Shown here: positions 34,411 through 35,131 of the stretch, piece after piece
Layout: each line of letters opens with the position of its first letter
How positions within the stretch are numbered: position 1 is the first letter of the stretch
From: Candidatus Lambdaproteobacteria bacterium RIFOXYD2_FULL_50_16
GTDB taxonomy: Bacteria > SAR324 > XYD2-FULL-50-16
Direction of reading: 5' to 3'
DNA length: 35,131 bases
NCBI GenBank assembly: GCA_001783695.1
Contig: MFNE01000021.1
Coordinates: forward strand, 1-35,131
Program-made: the position numbers and the translations under genes
The notes under the pieces: model-generated
Database searches by the model: none
What the model saw: only the letters and a program-made list of their open reading frames with translations
Told to the model about the DNA's origin: nothing

Positions 34411-34951
34411 AGTCAAAAGAAGGCCGGTTGGTCTTCTGGCCGCCACCTAGGAACCCTCTTGTTTCAAGCTTCTCCACTGGGGGGCCGCTTTTTGATAATG
34501 GGTAACCCTCCAAAATTAGGTATTCTTATAGGGTCAGCCCTAAATAAGTGTCCCTTTAAAAACGGGTTATCCCCTTCATCCATCTAAGGATCTCCGGTAT
34601 TTTTTTCTCACTAAATAACCTAACCAGCTAGTTTTAAGACGGACCACTCCACTAAGGGTGACCCACAATTTTTAGGTCTTCCTTTTGGGGAGAATCTGGG
34701 TTTTTGGGCCAAGAGCCTAGTATAGCGTTTAAATAGCCCTCTATCCCTGGCAAAACTCCTTTTTACGGGATTCTGCGCCTTAATAAACCTAGTTTTCCGT
34801 CCTCCCTCTTTCAGAAGAGCCGTCCAATTCAATAGTCTGCACAACAATGCCCTACCTTGATTTACGGCACTCGTCTCCACTAGGATCCTAGCCTGTTCTA
34901 TCCCAGGTCAGGACCCCATATTTCCCCCATTTATCCCTTGTCACTATCCAA
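34411..34951. other. unassigned non-coding stretch
   Basis: No gene, RNA or regular repeat is recognised here. A weak AGAAG/CTTCT pairing lies near 34418. A minus-strand ORF of 86 codons at 34620-34880 lacks a ribosome site and family resemblance and is not accepted. Confidence 0.3.
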
Positions 34952-35131
34952 GCGGACTACTCCCCATCTCGCTTCCCTCTTCTGGGGGATTACCCCCTAA
35001 ATCCTCACCCCGCCCAGGTCTAGGCGGACTACTCCCTATCTCGCGTCCCTCTGCTGGGGGATTACCCCCTAAATCCTCACCCCGCCCAAGTCTAGGCGGA
35101 CTACTCCCTATCTCGCGTCCCTCTGCTGGGG
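34952..35131. repeat. 72-bp tandem repeat running off the window
   Basis: Units begin GCGGACTACTCCC at 34952, 35024 and 35096; the third is cut by the window end. Copies one and two differ at about four positions. Each unit forms two hairpins, GGGGG/CCCCC (loop ATTA) and CCGCC/GGCGG (loop of 8). The 72-bp period is a multiple of three and one frame per strand is open through the units, with no start seen. The whole unit is conserved, so it is not a CRISPR with variable spacers. Confidence 0.85.

Noticed and set aside
33867-34450. Plus-strand ORFs of 104-155 codons
   Set aside because: They run through the hairpin array, are Pro/Leu/Trp-rich, and lack ribosome sites and family resemblance.
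34620-34880. Minus-strand ORF of 86 codons
   Set aside because: No family features, no ribosome site, non-coding surroundings.
34952-35131. CRISPR array
   Set aside because: Regular spacing, but the whole 72-bp unit is conserved with no variable spacers.

Overview
The window looks like chromosome of a flagellated Gram-negative bacterium. It carries a System I cytochrome c maturation cluster, glutathione synthase, Aat, ZapA with an adjacent 6S RNA, two flagellins with a sigma-28-type promoter, and, most tellingly, a UGA-containing SelW-like gene with a bacterial SECIS hairpin, so the organism should decode selenocysteine. This fits Proteobacteria or a delta-like/SAR324-like lineage; I cannot place it more closely. 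Most genes are housekeeping and tightly packed, with many ATGA/GTGA start-stop overlaps and several TTG or GTG starts.

Layout: (1) 0-0.5 kb, minus strand: zapA followed by 6S RNA. (2) 0.8-4.6 kb: ccmD-E-F-G-H-I, a translationally coupled cytochrome c maturation operon; the short ccmD is easily missed. (3) 4.6-7.5 kb: Kef-type K+/H+ antiporter coupled to glutathione synthase, convergent with a cold-shock gene. (4) 7.9-12.1 kb: aat, a secreted unknown protein, then dapF, a ClC/CBS protein and the SelW-like selenoprotein. (5) 12.1-14 kb: a gene-poor stretch, ogt and a YdeI-like gene. (6) 14-18.3 kb: ppdK divergent from an ArsS-type radical SAM gene, followed by a decayed gene. (7) 18.3-24.5 kb: two large hybrid multi-PAS histidine kinases. 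(8) 24.5-26.2 kb, minus strand: radA and a DUF167 gene. (9) 26.3-30.5 kb: an unknown Lys-rich protein, a double-receiver HD-GYP regulator, a DsbA-like oxidoreductase and ispE. (10) 30.5-33.8 kb, minus strand: two tandem flagellin genes. (11) 33.6-35.1 kb: non-coding DNA packed with short inverted repeats, a 100-bp tandem duplication and a 72-bp tandem repeat running off the end.

Functional threads: the ccm operon, CcmG, the DsbA-like protein, GshB and the CxxU selenoprotein all concern thiol chemistry. The hybrid kinases, the HD-GYP regulator and the flagellins suggest signal-controlled motility or surface behaviour, though no direct link is shown. The strongest non-routine observations are the selenoprotein, whose UGA makes ordinary ORF calling miss it, and the hairpin array around the flagellin promoter.
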